The position numbers and the translations under genes were made by a program. A DNA stretch of 64,000 bases, taken from Bacteroidales bacterium (lineage in GTDB: Bacteria; Bacteroidota; Bacteroidia; Bacteroidales; UBA3663). The notes beneath the pieces are model-generated. The model ran no database searches. It saw only the letters and a program-made list of their open reading frames with translations, and was not told where the DNA came from. Positions 55,670 through 63,833 of the stretch are shown here, piece after piece. Location of the stretch: contig JAFZBE010000055.1 of assembly GCA_017561935.1 (NCBI GenBank), positions 18,466 through 82,465 on the forward strand, given 5' to 3'. Every line of letters begins with the position of its first letter. The first letter of the stretch is position 1.

Positions 55670-56233
55670 ATGGATATTGGAGTAATTGCCAAACGATACG
55701 CCAAGGCGCTGCTCGATTTCGCTGTTGAACAGAAATGCGAGGATACCATCTACAAGGAGATCCTCAATTTCGCTGCAACCTATCGGGAGGTGCCCCAGCT
55801 GTCACAAGTGCTGGGCAACCCACTCCTGCCACAGCAGCAAAAGGTGGATATCCTGTGCCGGGCCGTTTCGTCAACCGAGGCCAGCGAAGTCTTCAAGAAG
55901 TTTGCCGCATTGGTCGTAGCTCATCGTCGCGAATCGTTCATGCTCTTCATCGCCCACAACTTTGTCACCCTCTACCGTGAGCTAAAGCACATCAGCATTG
56001 GCAAGCTCATCACAGCGGTACCCGTGGCCAAGAAGGAGGCACAACGATTGGAGAAACTGGTGGAAAGCAACTCCAGCAACTCAGTCGATGTCATCCTCGA
56101 AACTTCTGTCGATCCCGACATCCTGGGCGGTTTCATCTTCCAGATCGACGACATGCGCCTCGATGCCTCTGTGCGTCAGCAGTTTGAGTTGATCAAGAAA
56201 CAGTTTATTGAGAAAAACAAGAGAATCGTCTAA
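55670..56233 (+). CDS. atpH: F1 ATP synthase subunit delta
   Basis: 187 residues; N-terminal helical bundle (IGVIAKRYAKALLDFAVEQ) and the C-terminal VDPDILGGFIFQIDDMRLDAS signature of delta/OSCP. It joins the stalk to F1. 9 bases before atpA. Confidence 0.95.
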   Translation: MDIGVIAKRYAKALLDFAVEQKCEDTIYKEILNFAATYREVPQLSQVLGNPLLPQQQKVDILCRAVSSTEASEVFKKFAALVVAHRRESFMLFIAHNFVTLYRELKHISIGKLITAVPVAKKEAQRLEKLVESNSSNSVDVILETSVDPDILGGFIFQIDDMRLDASVRQQFELIKKQFIEKNKRIV

Positions 56234-56242
56234 AGAATTATT

Positions 56243-57826
56243 ATGAGCAATATCAAAGCCAGCGAAGTCAGCGAAGTATTGTTGCAGCAGCTGCATGGCA
56301 TCGACACCTCAACACATTTCGACGAAGTCGGAACCGTGCTGACCATCGGTGACGGCGTGGCACGTATCTACGGCCTGCGCAATGCTGAGATGAACGAGTT
56401 GCTGGAATTCGAAAACGGTGTCATGGCCATCGTCATGAACCTGGAGGAAGACAATGTGGGTGCCGTGCTCCTCGGCGGATCGGAGAAGGTTCGCGAAGGC
56501 ATGGTGGTGAAGCGCACCAACCGCATCGCCTCGATCCAGGTCAATGAGAACATGTTCGGCCGTGTCATCAACCCACTCGGTGAGCCTCTTGACGGCATGG
56601 GCCCGATACCGGGCGAGAAGTTCGAGATGCCACTCGAGCGCAAGGCTCCTGGCGTCGTATTCCGCCAGCCGGTGAAGCAGCCTCTGCAGACCGGTCTGAA
56701 GGCCGTCGATGCCATGATCCCCATCGGACGTGGCCAGCGTGAGCTTATCATTGGTGACCGCCAGACAGGCAAGACGGCCATCGCCATCGATACCATCATC
56801 AACCAGAAGGACAACTACGAGGCCGGCAATCCCGTCTATTGCATCTATGTAGCCATCGGCCAGAAGGGTTCGACGGTAGCCTCCCTCGTGCAGACTTTGC
56901 GCGAGAAGGGCGCCATGCCCTACACGGTTGTCGTAGCTGCTACGGCTGCCGACTCGGCTGCCCTCCAGTACTTTGCACCATTTGCAGGTGCTGCCATCGG
57001 AGAGTTCATCCGCGACACCGGCCGTCACGCCCTCGTTGTCTATGATGACCTTTCGAAGCAGGCTGTGTCCTATCGTGAAGTATCGCTGATTCTGCGCCGT
57101 CCATCAGGACGTGAGGCATATCCCGGCGACGTGTTCTATCTGCACTCTCGTCTGCTGGAGCGTGCTGCCAAGATTATCGAGCAGCAGGAAGTTGCCGAGC
57201 AGATGAACGACCTGCCCGACAGCCTCAAGGGTCACGTCAAGGCCGGAGGTTCGCTCACCGCCCTTCCTATTATCGAGACACAGGCCGGTGACGTCTCGGC
57301 ATACATCCCCACCAACGTCATCTCGATTACCGACGGTCAGATCTTCCTTGAGACCGACCTCTTCAACCAGGGCTTCCGTCCCGCCATCAACGTAGGTATC
57401 TCCGTATCGCGTGTAGGTGGTTCGGCACAGGTGAAGTCGATGAAGAAGGTGGCCGGTACGCTGAAGATCGACCAGGCCCAGTATCGCGAGCTCGAGGCCT
57501 TCTCGAAGTTCTCAAGCGACATGGATGCCGTGACGGCGATGGCCATCGACCGTGGACGTAAGAACAACAAGCTGCTCATCCAGCCACAGTACAGCCCAAT
57601 GCCTGTAGGCGAGCAGATTGCTATCCTATACTGCGGCACTAAGGGTCTGATGTCGAAGATTGCCGTTGACCAGGTGCCTGAGTTCCAGAGCAAGTTCCTC
57701 GAACTGCTTCGCGCATCTCACGCCGAAGATGTCATCAAGCCACTGGCTGCCGGCAAGTTCGACGACAACATCACTGGCATCATCACCAATCTGGCAGCAT
57801 CTATTTGCACCGAACTGACAAGCTGA
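56243..57826 (+). CDS. atpA: F1 ATP synthase subunit alpha
   Basis: 527 residues. P-loop [11 protein letters not shown] near residue 175, later [17 protein letters not shown], both standard for alpha. The 152-base gap to atpG is unusually long for this operon and filled with short repeats. Confidence 0.98.
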   Translation: MSNIKASEVSEVLLQQLHGIDTSTHFDEVGTVLTIGDGVARIYGLRNAEMNELLEFENGVMAIVMNLEEDNVGAVLLGGSEKVREGMVVKRTNRIASIQVNENMFGRVINPLGEPLDGMGPIPGEKFEMPLERKAPGVVFRQPVKQPLQTGLKAVDAMIPIGRGQRELIIGDRQTGKTAIAIDTIINQKDNYEAGNPVYCIYVAIGQKGSTVASLVQTLREKGAMPYTVVVAATAADSAALQYFAPFAGAAIGEFIRDTGRHALVVYDDLSKQAVSYREVSLILRRPSGREAYPGDVFYLHSRLLERAAKIIEQQEVAEQMNDLPDSLKGHVKAGGSLTALPIIETQAGDVSAYIPTNVISITDGQIFLETDLFNQGFRPAINVGISVSRVGGSAQVKSMKKVAGTLKIDQAQYRELEAFSKFSSDMDAVTAMAIDRGRKNNKLLIQPQYSPMPVGEQIAILYCGTKGLMSKIAVDQVPEFQSKFLELLRASHAEDVIKPLAAGKFDDNITGIITNLAASICTELTS

Positions 57827-57830
57827 TTTA

Positions 57831-57970
57831 AGGTTCAAAAGGTTCGAAAGGTTCAAAAGGTTTGAAGTGTTCGAAAGGTTCAAAGGGTTATATTACCCTT
57901 CTTAACCCCTCTTAACCCTTCTTAACCCCTCTTAACCCCTCTTAACCCCTCTTAACCCCTCTTAACCCCT
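57831..57970. repeat. 9-bp and 10-bp tandem repeats in the atpA-atpG gap
   Basis: Six 9-base units of AGGTTCRAA (57831-57884) are followed, after a short hairpin (AAGGGT/ACCCTT), by seven exact 10-base units CTTAACCCCT (57901-57970; one differs by a single base). The two blocks are partly complementary (GGTTA against TAACC). They fill nearly the whole gap inside a housekeeping operon. Confidence 0.95.
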
Positions 57971-57978
57971 ACATCCCA

Positions 57979-58854
57979 ATGGCTTCATTAAAGGAAATCA
58001 AAGGTCGCATCGGATCGGTCGAAGGAACCCTCAAGATCACTTCGGCGATGAAACTCGTAGCCTCTGCCAAGCTCCACAAGGCGCAGATGGCCATCGAGAG
58101 CATGCTTCCCTACGACCGACAACTGCATAAAATCATGGTCAGCCTGCTCAGCGGTGAAACCAAGGTTACCACTCCTCTTTGCCATCCTCATGGCGAAGTG
58201 AAGCGCGTAGCCATCGTTACCATCGCCAGCAACTCAAGCCTTTGCGGTGGCTACAACAGCAATTCGTTGCGCCAAACCACCGCCCTGCTCCATGAGTATG
58301 CTGCTGCAGGATTGACCAATGATGCCATCGATTGTTACGTCATCGGCCGCAAGCTCAGCCAGTCACTCGGCAAGTTGAGAGGCTTCAACCTCATCAGGGA
58401 TTTTGTCGAGAAAGGTGACAACCCGGCTTTTGCCACCGCGCAGGAACTGGCCAACCGCTTGATGGATGATTATCTCAAGGGCCGCATCGACCGCGTGGAA
58501 TTGCAGTACATGCACTTCAAGAACACGGCTTCGCAGATTCCTACACGCGAAGTGTTCCTGCCCGTCCAGCTCGAAACGCCTAAGGCAGGAGCGTTCACCT
58601 CGGCAGGTTACATTATCGAGCCCACACCCGAAGATGTGCTCAACACGCTCATTCCCGATGCCCTCTGCATGAAGATCTACACCATCATGCTCGATGCCCA
58701 AGCGGCCGAACATGCTGCACGTACCGTCGCCATGCAGACGGCCACCGACAATGCCAATGAGCTGCTCGACGAACTGCGAATCCTTTACAACAAGGGACGT
58801 CAGGCCGCCATTACCGCAGAACTCCTCGATATCGTCGGCGGTTCGATGCAATAG
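57979..58854 (+). CDS. atpG: F1 ATP synthase subunit gamma
   Basis: 291 residues: N-terminal helix LKEIKGRIGSVEGTLKITSAMKLVA (read in part as IKGRIGSVEGTLKIT) and C-terminal helix RRQAAITAEL-like NKGRQAAITAELLDIVGG form the rotor shaft. Last gene of the operon, followed by a terminator at 58878. Confidence 0.97.
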   Translation: MASLKEIKGRIGSVEGTLKITSAMKLVASAKLHKAQMAIESMLPYDRQLHKIMVSLLSGETKVTTPLCHPHGEVKRVAIVTIASNSSLCGGYNSNSLRQTTALLHEYAAAGLTNDAIDCYVIGRKLSQSLGKLRGFNLIRDFVEKGDNPAFATAQELANRLMDDYLKGRIDRVELQYMHFKNTASQIPTREVFLPVQLETPKAGAFTSAGYIIEPTPEDVLNTLIPDALCMKIYTIMLDAQAAEHAARTVAMQTATDNANELLDELRILYNKGRQAAITAELLDIVGGSMQ

Positions 58855-58877
58855 CAATTTGTCATCTATTAAATCTA

Positions 58878-58924
58878 AAAACGGGCAATTCTATAACCTC
58901 AGGGTTACAAAATGCCCGTTTTTT
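58878..58924 (+). terminator. Terminator of the atp operon
   Basis: AAAACGGGCA (58878-58887) pairs with TGCCCGTTTT (58913-58922), with a smaller AACC/GGTT hairpin in the loop and a T-run after it. 23 bases past the atpG stop. Confidence 0.8.
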
Positions 58925-58954
58925 GTGTTTTGGGCTAATTTATAGACTAAAAAA

Positions 58955-58986
58955 TTGCATAATCTGCGGATTTTAATTATCTTTGC
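58955..58986 (+). promoter_or_regulatory. Promoter of the candidate small RNA
   Basis: TTG (58955-58957), 20 bases, TATCTTTGC (58978-58986), then ATCGTC. It faces no gene until its own terminator at 59100. Confidence 0.7.
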
Positions 58987-58992
58987 ATCGTC

Positions 58993-59135
58993 AAAATGAG
59001 ACAGAGATGTCTTGTACGACCAAATGCAAGAAGAAATTTAATAATGAGATAAGAGAAGAATTCAATTTGACCTTGATTCTAACTGGGAAAACACAAGATG
59101 AGGAAAATTCCGCGCAGAATTTTCCTCTTTTTTTT
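58993..59135 (+). ncRNA. Candidate small RNA of about 140 nt
   Basis: A full promoter (58955-58986) and a strong terminator (GAGGAAAATTC at 59100-59110 paired with 59117-59127, then eight T) enclose about 140 bases with no convincing gene. Two short frames are present (18 codons from 58996 and a longer one from 59008 that runs through the terminator), neither like a known protein. The -33 box of the queF promoter lies in the T-run, so the unit is separate from queF. Confidence 0.55.
59100..59135 (+). terminator. Terminator of the candidate small RNA
   Basis: 11-bp perfect stem, 6-base loop CGCGCA, followed by TTTTTTTT. Confidence 0.9.
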
Positions 59136-59165
59136 GTTTTTCTCAAAAGAAAGCCTTATATTTGC
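59133..59165 (+). promoter_or_regulatory. Promoter of queF
   Basis: TTTG (59133-59136), 20 bases, TATATTTGC (59157-59165), then ACCGTC. 57 bases before the ATG. No preQ1 riboswitch fold is evident in the leader. Confidence 0.75.
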
Positions 59166-59222
59166 ACCGTCTATCATTTGACAATTGTTCATTGTTAATT
59201 ATTATTTGTTAATTGATTATAT

Positions 59223-59684
59223 ATGGAAAGAAAAGACGAAAAGACACTCACCCTGCTTGGCAGCAAGAAAACCTTCTATAAGCAGGACTATGCGCCCGAA
59301 GTACTTGAGACATTCGAGAACGCACATCAGGAGAATGACTACTGGGTGAAGTTCAACTGCCCGGAGTTCACCACGCTATGTCCCGTTACAGGCCAGCCCG
59401 ATTTTGCCAACATCATCATCTCCTACATCCCTGATGTCAAGATGGTCGAGTCGAAGTCGCTCAAGCTCTATCTGTTCTCCTTCCGCAGCCATGGCGACTT
59501 CCATGAGGATTGCGTGAACATCATCATGAAGGACCTCATTAAGCTGATGGATCCGCGCTACATCGAAGTGACTGGCATCTTCACTTCGCGCGGCGGTATC
59601 GCCATCCACCCGTATGCCAACTACGGCCGCCCCGGCACCAAGTTCGAGCAACTCGCCTGGGACCGACTCGCCAAGCATGAGTGA
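59223..59684 (+). CDS. queF: NADPH-dependent preQ0 reductase QueF
   Basis: 153 residues, the short one-domain form. The nucleophilic Cys is in [15 protein letters not shown] near residue 52; the substrate motif [13 protein letters not shown] and HEDCVN follow. It reduces preQ0 to preQ1 in queuosine synthesis. Single-gene unit with its own promoter. Confidence 0.97.
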   Translation: MERKDEKTLTLLGSKKTFYKQDYAPEVLETFENAHQENDYWVKFNCPEFTTLCPVTGQPDFANIIISYIPDVKMVESKSLKLYLFSFRSHGDFHEDCVNIIMKDLIKLMDPRYIEVTGIFTSRGGIAIHPYANYGRPGTKFEQLAWDRLAKHE

Positions 59685-59713
59685 GAAAAATGCAAACATC
59701 AAGATGAAAGCCA

Positions 59714-59905
59714 TTGGAGATTAATCTGACCAATGAGGAACTTCAACTATTCCGCTATAGGGTAGCAGGATTTACGAACCGTTCCATCTGCCTGTTGATG
59801 CAGATAGACAATCCTGATACCGTCAAAAAACGCGTGCAACGTTTAAGGAGTAAAATCGTACAATCTGACTCACGTTTCAAGGATTATTTAGCCGATCTAA
59901 TATAG
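59714..59905 (+). pseudogene. Remnant of a LuxR-like helix-turn-helix regulator
   Basis: 63 codons, only a TTG start available. The sequence LTNEELQLFRYRVAGFTNRSICLLM followed by DTVKKRVQRLRSKIVQSDSRF (both given in part) is like the C-terminal HTH of Bacteroidetes tetratricopeptide-type regulators, whose N-terminal sensor part is missing here. A hairpin with a T-rich tail follows at 59926-59957. Most likely a leftover end of a regulator gene at the edge of the island; a free-standing small DNA-binding protein is possible. Confidence 0.5.
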
Positions 59906-60024
59906 GATGTCCCCTTTTTCGATTTTGCGGTGGTTGAAATATTTTTCAACTGCCGCATCTTTATATTTGTAATTCAATAAATTACAAAGGAAAATTCACG
60001 AATGAAAAAAATGTGGTGTGTCCC

Positions 60025-60055
60025 TTGTTATCTGAAAAATAATCATTATCTTTGC
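60025..60055 (+). promoter_or_regulatory. Promoter upstream of Rhs tip 1
   Basis: TTG (60025-60027), 19 bases, TATCTTTGC (60047-60055), about 105 bases before the ATG at 60161. Confidence 0.65.
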
Positions 60056-60160
60056 AGTGCGAATTGAAGAAAGTAAGTCAGCCCTTTCATTCTCAATGCT
60101 ACCAACAAAGCTTTCCATGGAGAAATATTCATTGGAAATCGATTTCACAAGTCATTTTCT

Positions 60161-61243
60161 ATGGTCGAACATGGAAATATTGTTAAAAATCAAGAGGTTT
60201 TGATTGTAGAACCAAGATTCTCATTATCTTTGCAGCGGAACAACCATACTTTGTATTCGGTTCCCCACAGCAAAGAGCGACAAGAAAGCCCTTCCTATGT
60301 GACGAGGCTTAGCGAAGCTGTGGAAATAGGGCACTACTACATCCAAGATTATATGGGAAACAACCGAATGGTCGTTAATAAGAACGGCACGGTGGAGCAG
60401 GTGACACACTACTATCCCTACGGTAGCGTGATAGGAGACATAAGCACCAATGAAAACGTGCAGAAGTACAAGTTCGAGGGTAAGGAACTGGACCGCACAT
60501 TCGGTCTGGACAACTATGACATCCATGCACGTCAGTATTTTGCCATGGCTCCGATGTGGGACAAACCAGACAGCAAATCTGAAGAATATTATCATCTAAG
60601 CCCATATGTTTATTGTGGAGGAGATCCTTTGAATATATTTGATAAAGATGGGAAACAACCAACCAAATATATTGACGAAAATGGAAATAAACATATTTCT
60701 TGGTCAATCGTTGTTATGGTTAAAGCACCTAAACCCAATTCTTCTGAAAAAGCTATTTCTAAACATGAACAATACAAACAGGATTTAAAAGATACATACT
60801 TTCAGGAATTTAATCACTTTTTGAATGGTGATGGAGAGGGTGTGAAGAATAGTGTTGGTGAGACTGTCTATTCAGATTTTAATATAGTTGTTGTAGACGT
60901 GTCTGACCCTTCAGATATTAATACAGCAAATAAGTTATCTAATGAATATGGGCAAGAGATTGTTAATCCAATTAATGGACAGAATGGTAAAGCCGCAGTA
61001 TTTATGAAAGGAAGCACGAAAGGAGGTTACGGATTAACTACGGGTTCCAACAAAATTACAATCTCATTTAATGCGGTTCCTGGTACAGCATCGCACGAAC
61101 TATTTCACACTACAAATATCAAAGATAATGGGTATGTATCTGGAGGCATCTTGAATAGTCCCCCTAACCCTATTACTCCTAATGAAGTAGATGAGATGTG
61201 GGACATTATTCCTGAAAAAAGAGATGAAAGAAATAACCCATAA
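60161..61243 (+). CDS. Orphan Rhs tip with HExxH C-terminal domain (putative metalloprotease toxin)
   Basis: 360 residues from ATG 60161. After about 55 unrelated residues comes the end of an Rhs core (about 58-160; HYYIQDYMGNNRMVVNKNG, GKELDRTFGLDNYDIHARQY, SPYVYCGGDPLNIFD), without the YD repeats and signal of a full Rhs protein. The rest (about 165-360) is a variable C-terminal domain with SHELFHTTN, an HExxH zinc motif, near residue 311. The C-terminal DNA is much richer in A and T than the core. A promoter-like box at 60225-60233 lies inside the frame, so the true start is uncertain. Probably a displaced polymorphic toxin tip, expressed or waiting to recombine with a full Rhs gene. Export route unknown. 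Confidence 0.65.
   Translation: MVEHGNIVKNQEVLIVEPRFSLSLQRNNHTLYSVPHSKERQESPSYVTRLSEAVEIGHYYIQDYMGNNRMVVNKNGTVEQVTHYYPYGSVIGDISTNENVQKYKFEGKELDRTFGLDNYDIHARQYFAMAPMWDKPDSKSEEYYHLSPYVYCGGDPLNIFDKDGKQPTKYIDENGNKHISWSIVVMVKAPKPNSSEKAISKHEQYKQDLKDTYFQEFNHFLNGDGEGVKNSVGETVYSDFNIVVVDVSDPSDINTANKLSNEYGQEIVNPINGQNGKAAVFMKGSTKGGYGLTTGSNKITISFNAVPGTASHELFHTTNIKDNGYVSGGILNSPPNPITPNEVDEMWDIIPEKRDERNNP
60204..60233 (+). promoter_or_regulatory. Second promoter-like site inside Rhs tip 1
   Basis: TTG (60204-60206), 18 bases, TATCTTTGC (60225-60233). Its surroundings (TCATTATCTTTGCAG) repeat those of the promoter at 60047. If used, the first in-frame ATG would be at 60353. Confidence 0.45.
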
Positions 61244-61255
61244 AAAATCAGAATT

Positions 61256-61849
61256 ATGAAAAGAACTATCATTTCAGTAATCTTATTGATTACAGCGTCA
61301 TTCCTTTACGGCCAGGAATATCAGAAATATATGGTATTTACCTTTAACTACCGATGGACATCTGGCGGATGGAACACGGGTGATTTCCTATGGGCAGTTC
61401 CTTACGATTCTTGTTATAAGCCAATCAATGTAAAGGATATCATTCCATTATTTGTCGAAGATAATATAATTGATTTGGATGATCCTGAATTGTCAAATCA
61501 ATCTTTTGGAGATTGGCCGACTGACAACGATTTTGACTATATAAAGAAAAACTCTGCACTCTGGCATCTTCTTCGCAGCAGACGTCTCATACACAAAATT
61601 GAATACAAATACTCACTAGAAAAAAGGAAAAGAACGACAAATATATATATGGTTCCAATTATTGCCAGATGCACCAAACGACCATTTGGCTTTTATAAAG
61701 AAGACATATACGTTTTAGAGGATGAGGATTTGGAGTGTATTTGGGAAGATTTCTGGGATAAAAAAGATGAAGCATGGATATACATTCTTCAACATGACTT
61801 TTGCGGCTTCGATTTCAGAGTATCACCAGGCTGGACGTTAAATCGGTAG
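61256..61849 (+). CDS. Candidate periplasmic immunity protein for Rhs tip 1
   Basis: 197 residues with a clear signal peptide (MKRTIISVILLITASFLYGQ). The mature part is rich in Trp, Tyr and acidic residues and has no known motif. It starts 12 bases after the HExxH protein stops, the usual toxin-immunity layout. A secreted immunity protein would imply that the toxin acts in the periplasm. The role rests on position only. Confidence 0.5.
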   Translation: MKRTIISVILLITASFLYGQEYQKYMVFTFNYRWTSGGWNTGDFLWAVPYDSCYKPINVKDIIPLFVEDNIIDLDDPELSNQSFGDWPTDNDFDYIKKNSALWHLLRSRRLIHKIEYKYSLEKRKRTTNIYMVPIIARCTKRPFGFYKEDIYVLEDEDLECIWEDFWDKKDEAWIYILQHDFCGFDFRVSPGWTLNR

Positions 61850-61884
61850 TTTTTCCCTTTTCCAAAACAATTAATCTCCTGAAA

Positions 61885-63024
61885 ATGAACTCAACTACCA
61901 AGTCCCTTTATGCAGTCGACGGCACAAAGCTGCGCACCATCCACAGACCCGCAGGATTAAGTGCCTTGATCGACTCCATCGACTATATCGGTAATCTCAT
62001 CCTCAAGAATGGCCAGCCTTCGATGTATCTATTCGATGGAGGTTACGCCACATTCAACACCAATGGTGCAGTCAACGGATGGCACTATTACATCCAAGAT
62101 TTTATGGGCAATAACCGAATGGTCGTTAATAAGAACGGCACGAAAGAGCAGGTCACGCATCACTATCCCTATGGCGGTGTGATTGGCGACATCAGCACGA
62201 ACGAAAATGTTCAAAAGTACAAATTTGAGGGCAAGGAGCTTGACCGCACCTTCGGACTGGATTACTATGACATTCATGCTCGCCAATATTTCGCCATGGC
62301 TCCGATGTGGGATAAGGTCGATCCATTGGCAGAAAAAACTCCACAGTTTAGCCCGTATTCCTATTGTGGAGGTAATCCAATTAACTTTGGTGACTATAAT
62401 GGACTGGATTGGTATGGACACTCTGATAGCATAGAAATAAATGGAATAATGACCGAAGTATATTCAATTAAATATACAGAATATAAATCTCAAGAAGATT
62501 TAGATAAAAATAATATCTCTGGCGATTATTTAGGCGAAAGAGTTGTATCTATACTGGGGTATTATAATGAAGTTTTAGATGATAGCAAAATGATTGATGG
62601 TGAGAAAACTATTCACGCTATGGCAAGTGTATATATTAACCCAGAAGATGAAACAAACCCAACAAAATATATTGCTTTTACCATGAGTTCTGATTATAAT
62701 AAATATGGCGCTATTAAGGATGGGAATTACAATGTCACATACAGAGAATCACCAGGTGATGGAAAAATTCCCAAACATTATGAAATAGAGGGTCCTGTTG
62801 ATTGTATTGATGATAGGAATAATAGTTGGTTCAATGGTGAAAAGGATGCTTATTCTCCTACACAAAAAAATAAGGTTTTCGTTCATCGAACTAATAAGTC
62901 TGGATATGCTGGAGACCCAGTATCTAAAGGGTGTATACTCATTAACGGCAAGGATAACCAATGGACAAATTTCGAGAAACAAATAGGCAAAAATGGTTTC
63001 ATGTTAGTGTTAAGAAGAAGATGA
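61885..63024 (+). CDS. Orphan Rhs tip with L,D-transpeptidase-like C-terminal motif
   Basis: 379 residues from ATG 61885 (MNSTTKSLYAVDGTKLR); a TTG at 61801 is less likely. Residues about 1-165 are an Rhs core end (YIGNLILKNGQPSMYLFDGG; HYYIQDFMGNNRMVVNKNG; GKELDRTFGLDYYDIHARQY; WDKVDPLAEK; YSYCGGNPINFGDYNG). The variable domain (about 170-379) ends with VFVHRTNKSGYAGDPVSKGC, where His334 and Ser347-Lys-Gly-Cys350 have the spacing of the YkuD/L,D-transpeptidase motif (H, 14-17 residues, S/T-H-G-C), with Lys in place of the second His. This recalls peptidoglycan-attacking effectors such as Tlde1. AT-rich C-terminal part, N-terminally truncated core. Export route unknown. Confidence 0.65.
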   Translation: MNSTTKSLYAVDGTKLRTIHRPAGLSALIDSIDYIGNLILKNGQPSMYLFDGGYATFNTNGAVNGWHYYIQDFMGNNRMVVNKNGTKEQVTHHYPYGGVIGDISTNENVQKYKFEGKELDRTFGLDYYDIHARQYFAMAPMWDKVDPLAEKTPQFSPYSYCGGNPINFGDYNGLDWYGHSDSIEINGIMTEVYSIKYTEYKSQEDLDKNNISGDYLGERVVSILGYYNEVLDDSKMIDGEKTIHAMASVYINPEDETNPTKYIAFTMSSDYNKYGAIKDGNYNVTYRESPGDGKIPKHYEIEGPVDCIDDRNNSWFNGEKDAYSPTQKNKVFVHRTNKSGYAGDPVSKGCILINGKDNQWTNFEKQIGKNGFMLVLRRR

Positions 63025-63611
63025 AAAAGTTTTTCATTATTATTGCTATAACTGCTTTTACATTGCAGCTATATTCGCAGTTGGTTTCAAGATCAAATGA
63101 AACTAATATAGGTGTTTTTCATAATTATAGTACTGGCTTATTCTTTTATAAGGCGGGTCAGCACCCTGTAAATATTTATTCCCAAGCAAAAGGGGATTCA
63201 ATAATTGCAGTTATTCAGGATGATACCATTCAAGAAATATGGTCATCTATAGTGGTGGTATCAAGAGGAGATTCGCGCTTTTATGGACATGTTGAAAACA
63301 ATGGATGTATTCATCAATTGAGTGGATGGATCAATTATGAAGATTGTGGTGTATACTTACTTCCATCTCCTCGTTTCCCAGAAGAGGCAGAGGACAGGGT
63401 AATTAAATTGTATGAGCAACCTGATAGCGTCGCGTGCTCAAGCACCATCTTAAGTGGTGAAATAGTTGACATGGAAGTCAAAATATTAGACTATTCAAGA
63501 ATGGGAAGACTCCAATGGGTTAAAGTAAATTGTCCTTTGAAATCAGGAAAGACAATTATAGGGTGGACAACCAGATATTGCGGTGATATTTATGGTTGTT
63601 ATGGAATATGA
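63021..63611 (+). CDS. Candidate periplasmic immunity protein for Rhs tip 2, SH3-like
   Basis: 196 residues from ATG 63021, which overlaps the Rhs tip 2 stop as ATGA. Signal peptide MKKFFIIIAITAFTLQLYSQ. Two stretches look like bacterial SH3 repeats (VNIYSQAKGDSIIAVIQDD ... GWINYEDCGVYL; IKLYEQPDSVACSSTILSG ... GKTIIGWTTRYCG). Such domains often bind peptidoglycan, which fits protection from a peptidoglycan-directed toxin. The tight coupling supports a toxin-immunity pair; binding is not shown. Confidence 0.55.
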   Translation: MKKFFIIIAITAFTLQLYSQLVSRSNETNIGVFHNYSTGLFFYKAGQHPVNIYSQAKGDSIIAVIQDDTIQEIWSSIVVVSRGDSRFYGHVENNGCIHQLSGWINYEDCGVYLLPSPRFPEEAEDRVIKLYEQPDSVACSSTILSGEIVDMEVKILDYSRMGRLQWVKVNCPLKSGKTIIGWTTRYCGDIYGCYGI

Positions 63612-63695
63612 TTACTGTATTTCTTTGATATAACTTGACTATCTCTACCTCGAAGCAGAGAAGAATCAGACCTTTCTCGATCAAACTATTCAACA

Positions 63696-63727
63696 GAAGG
63701 CGCGACATCGTGTGGTGTCGCGCCTTC
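63696..63727 (+). terminator. Hairpin after the Rhs island genes
   Basis: 12-bp perfect stem (GAAGGCGCGACA at 63696-63707, complement at 63716-63727), 8-base loop. The T-run is weak (TTCATAGC), so termination is likely but not certain. Confidence 0.55.
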
Positions 63728-63833
63728 ATAGCTATCTTATACATCGGTAAGCAAAAAGCCAGATACATGGGCAAGGTCAGCAGTTGATACATAATTACAC
63801 ATTTTCCTGCCGAATAGGTATCCTAAATTGGGG

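Noticed and set aside
63556..63792. 78-residue minus-strand frame after the Rhs island
   Set aside because: It overlaps the end of the immunity candidate and the hairpin, with no recognisable motif.
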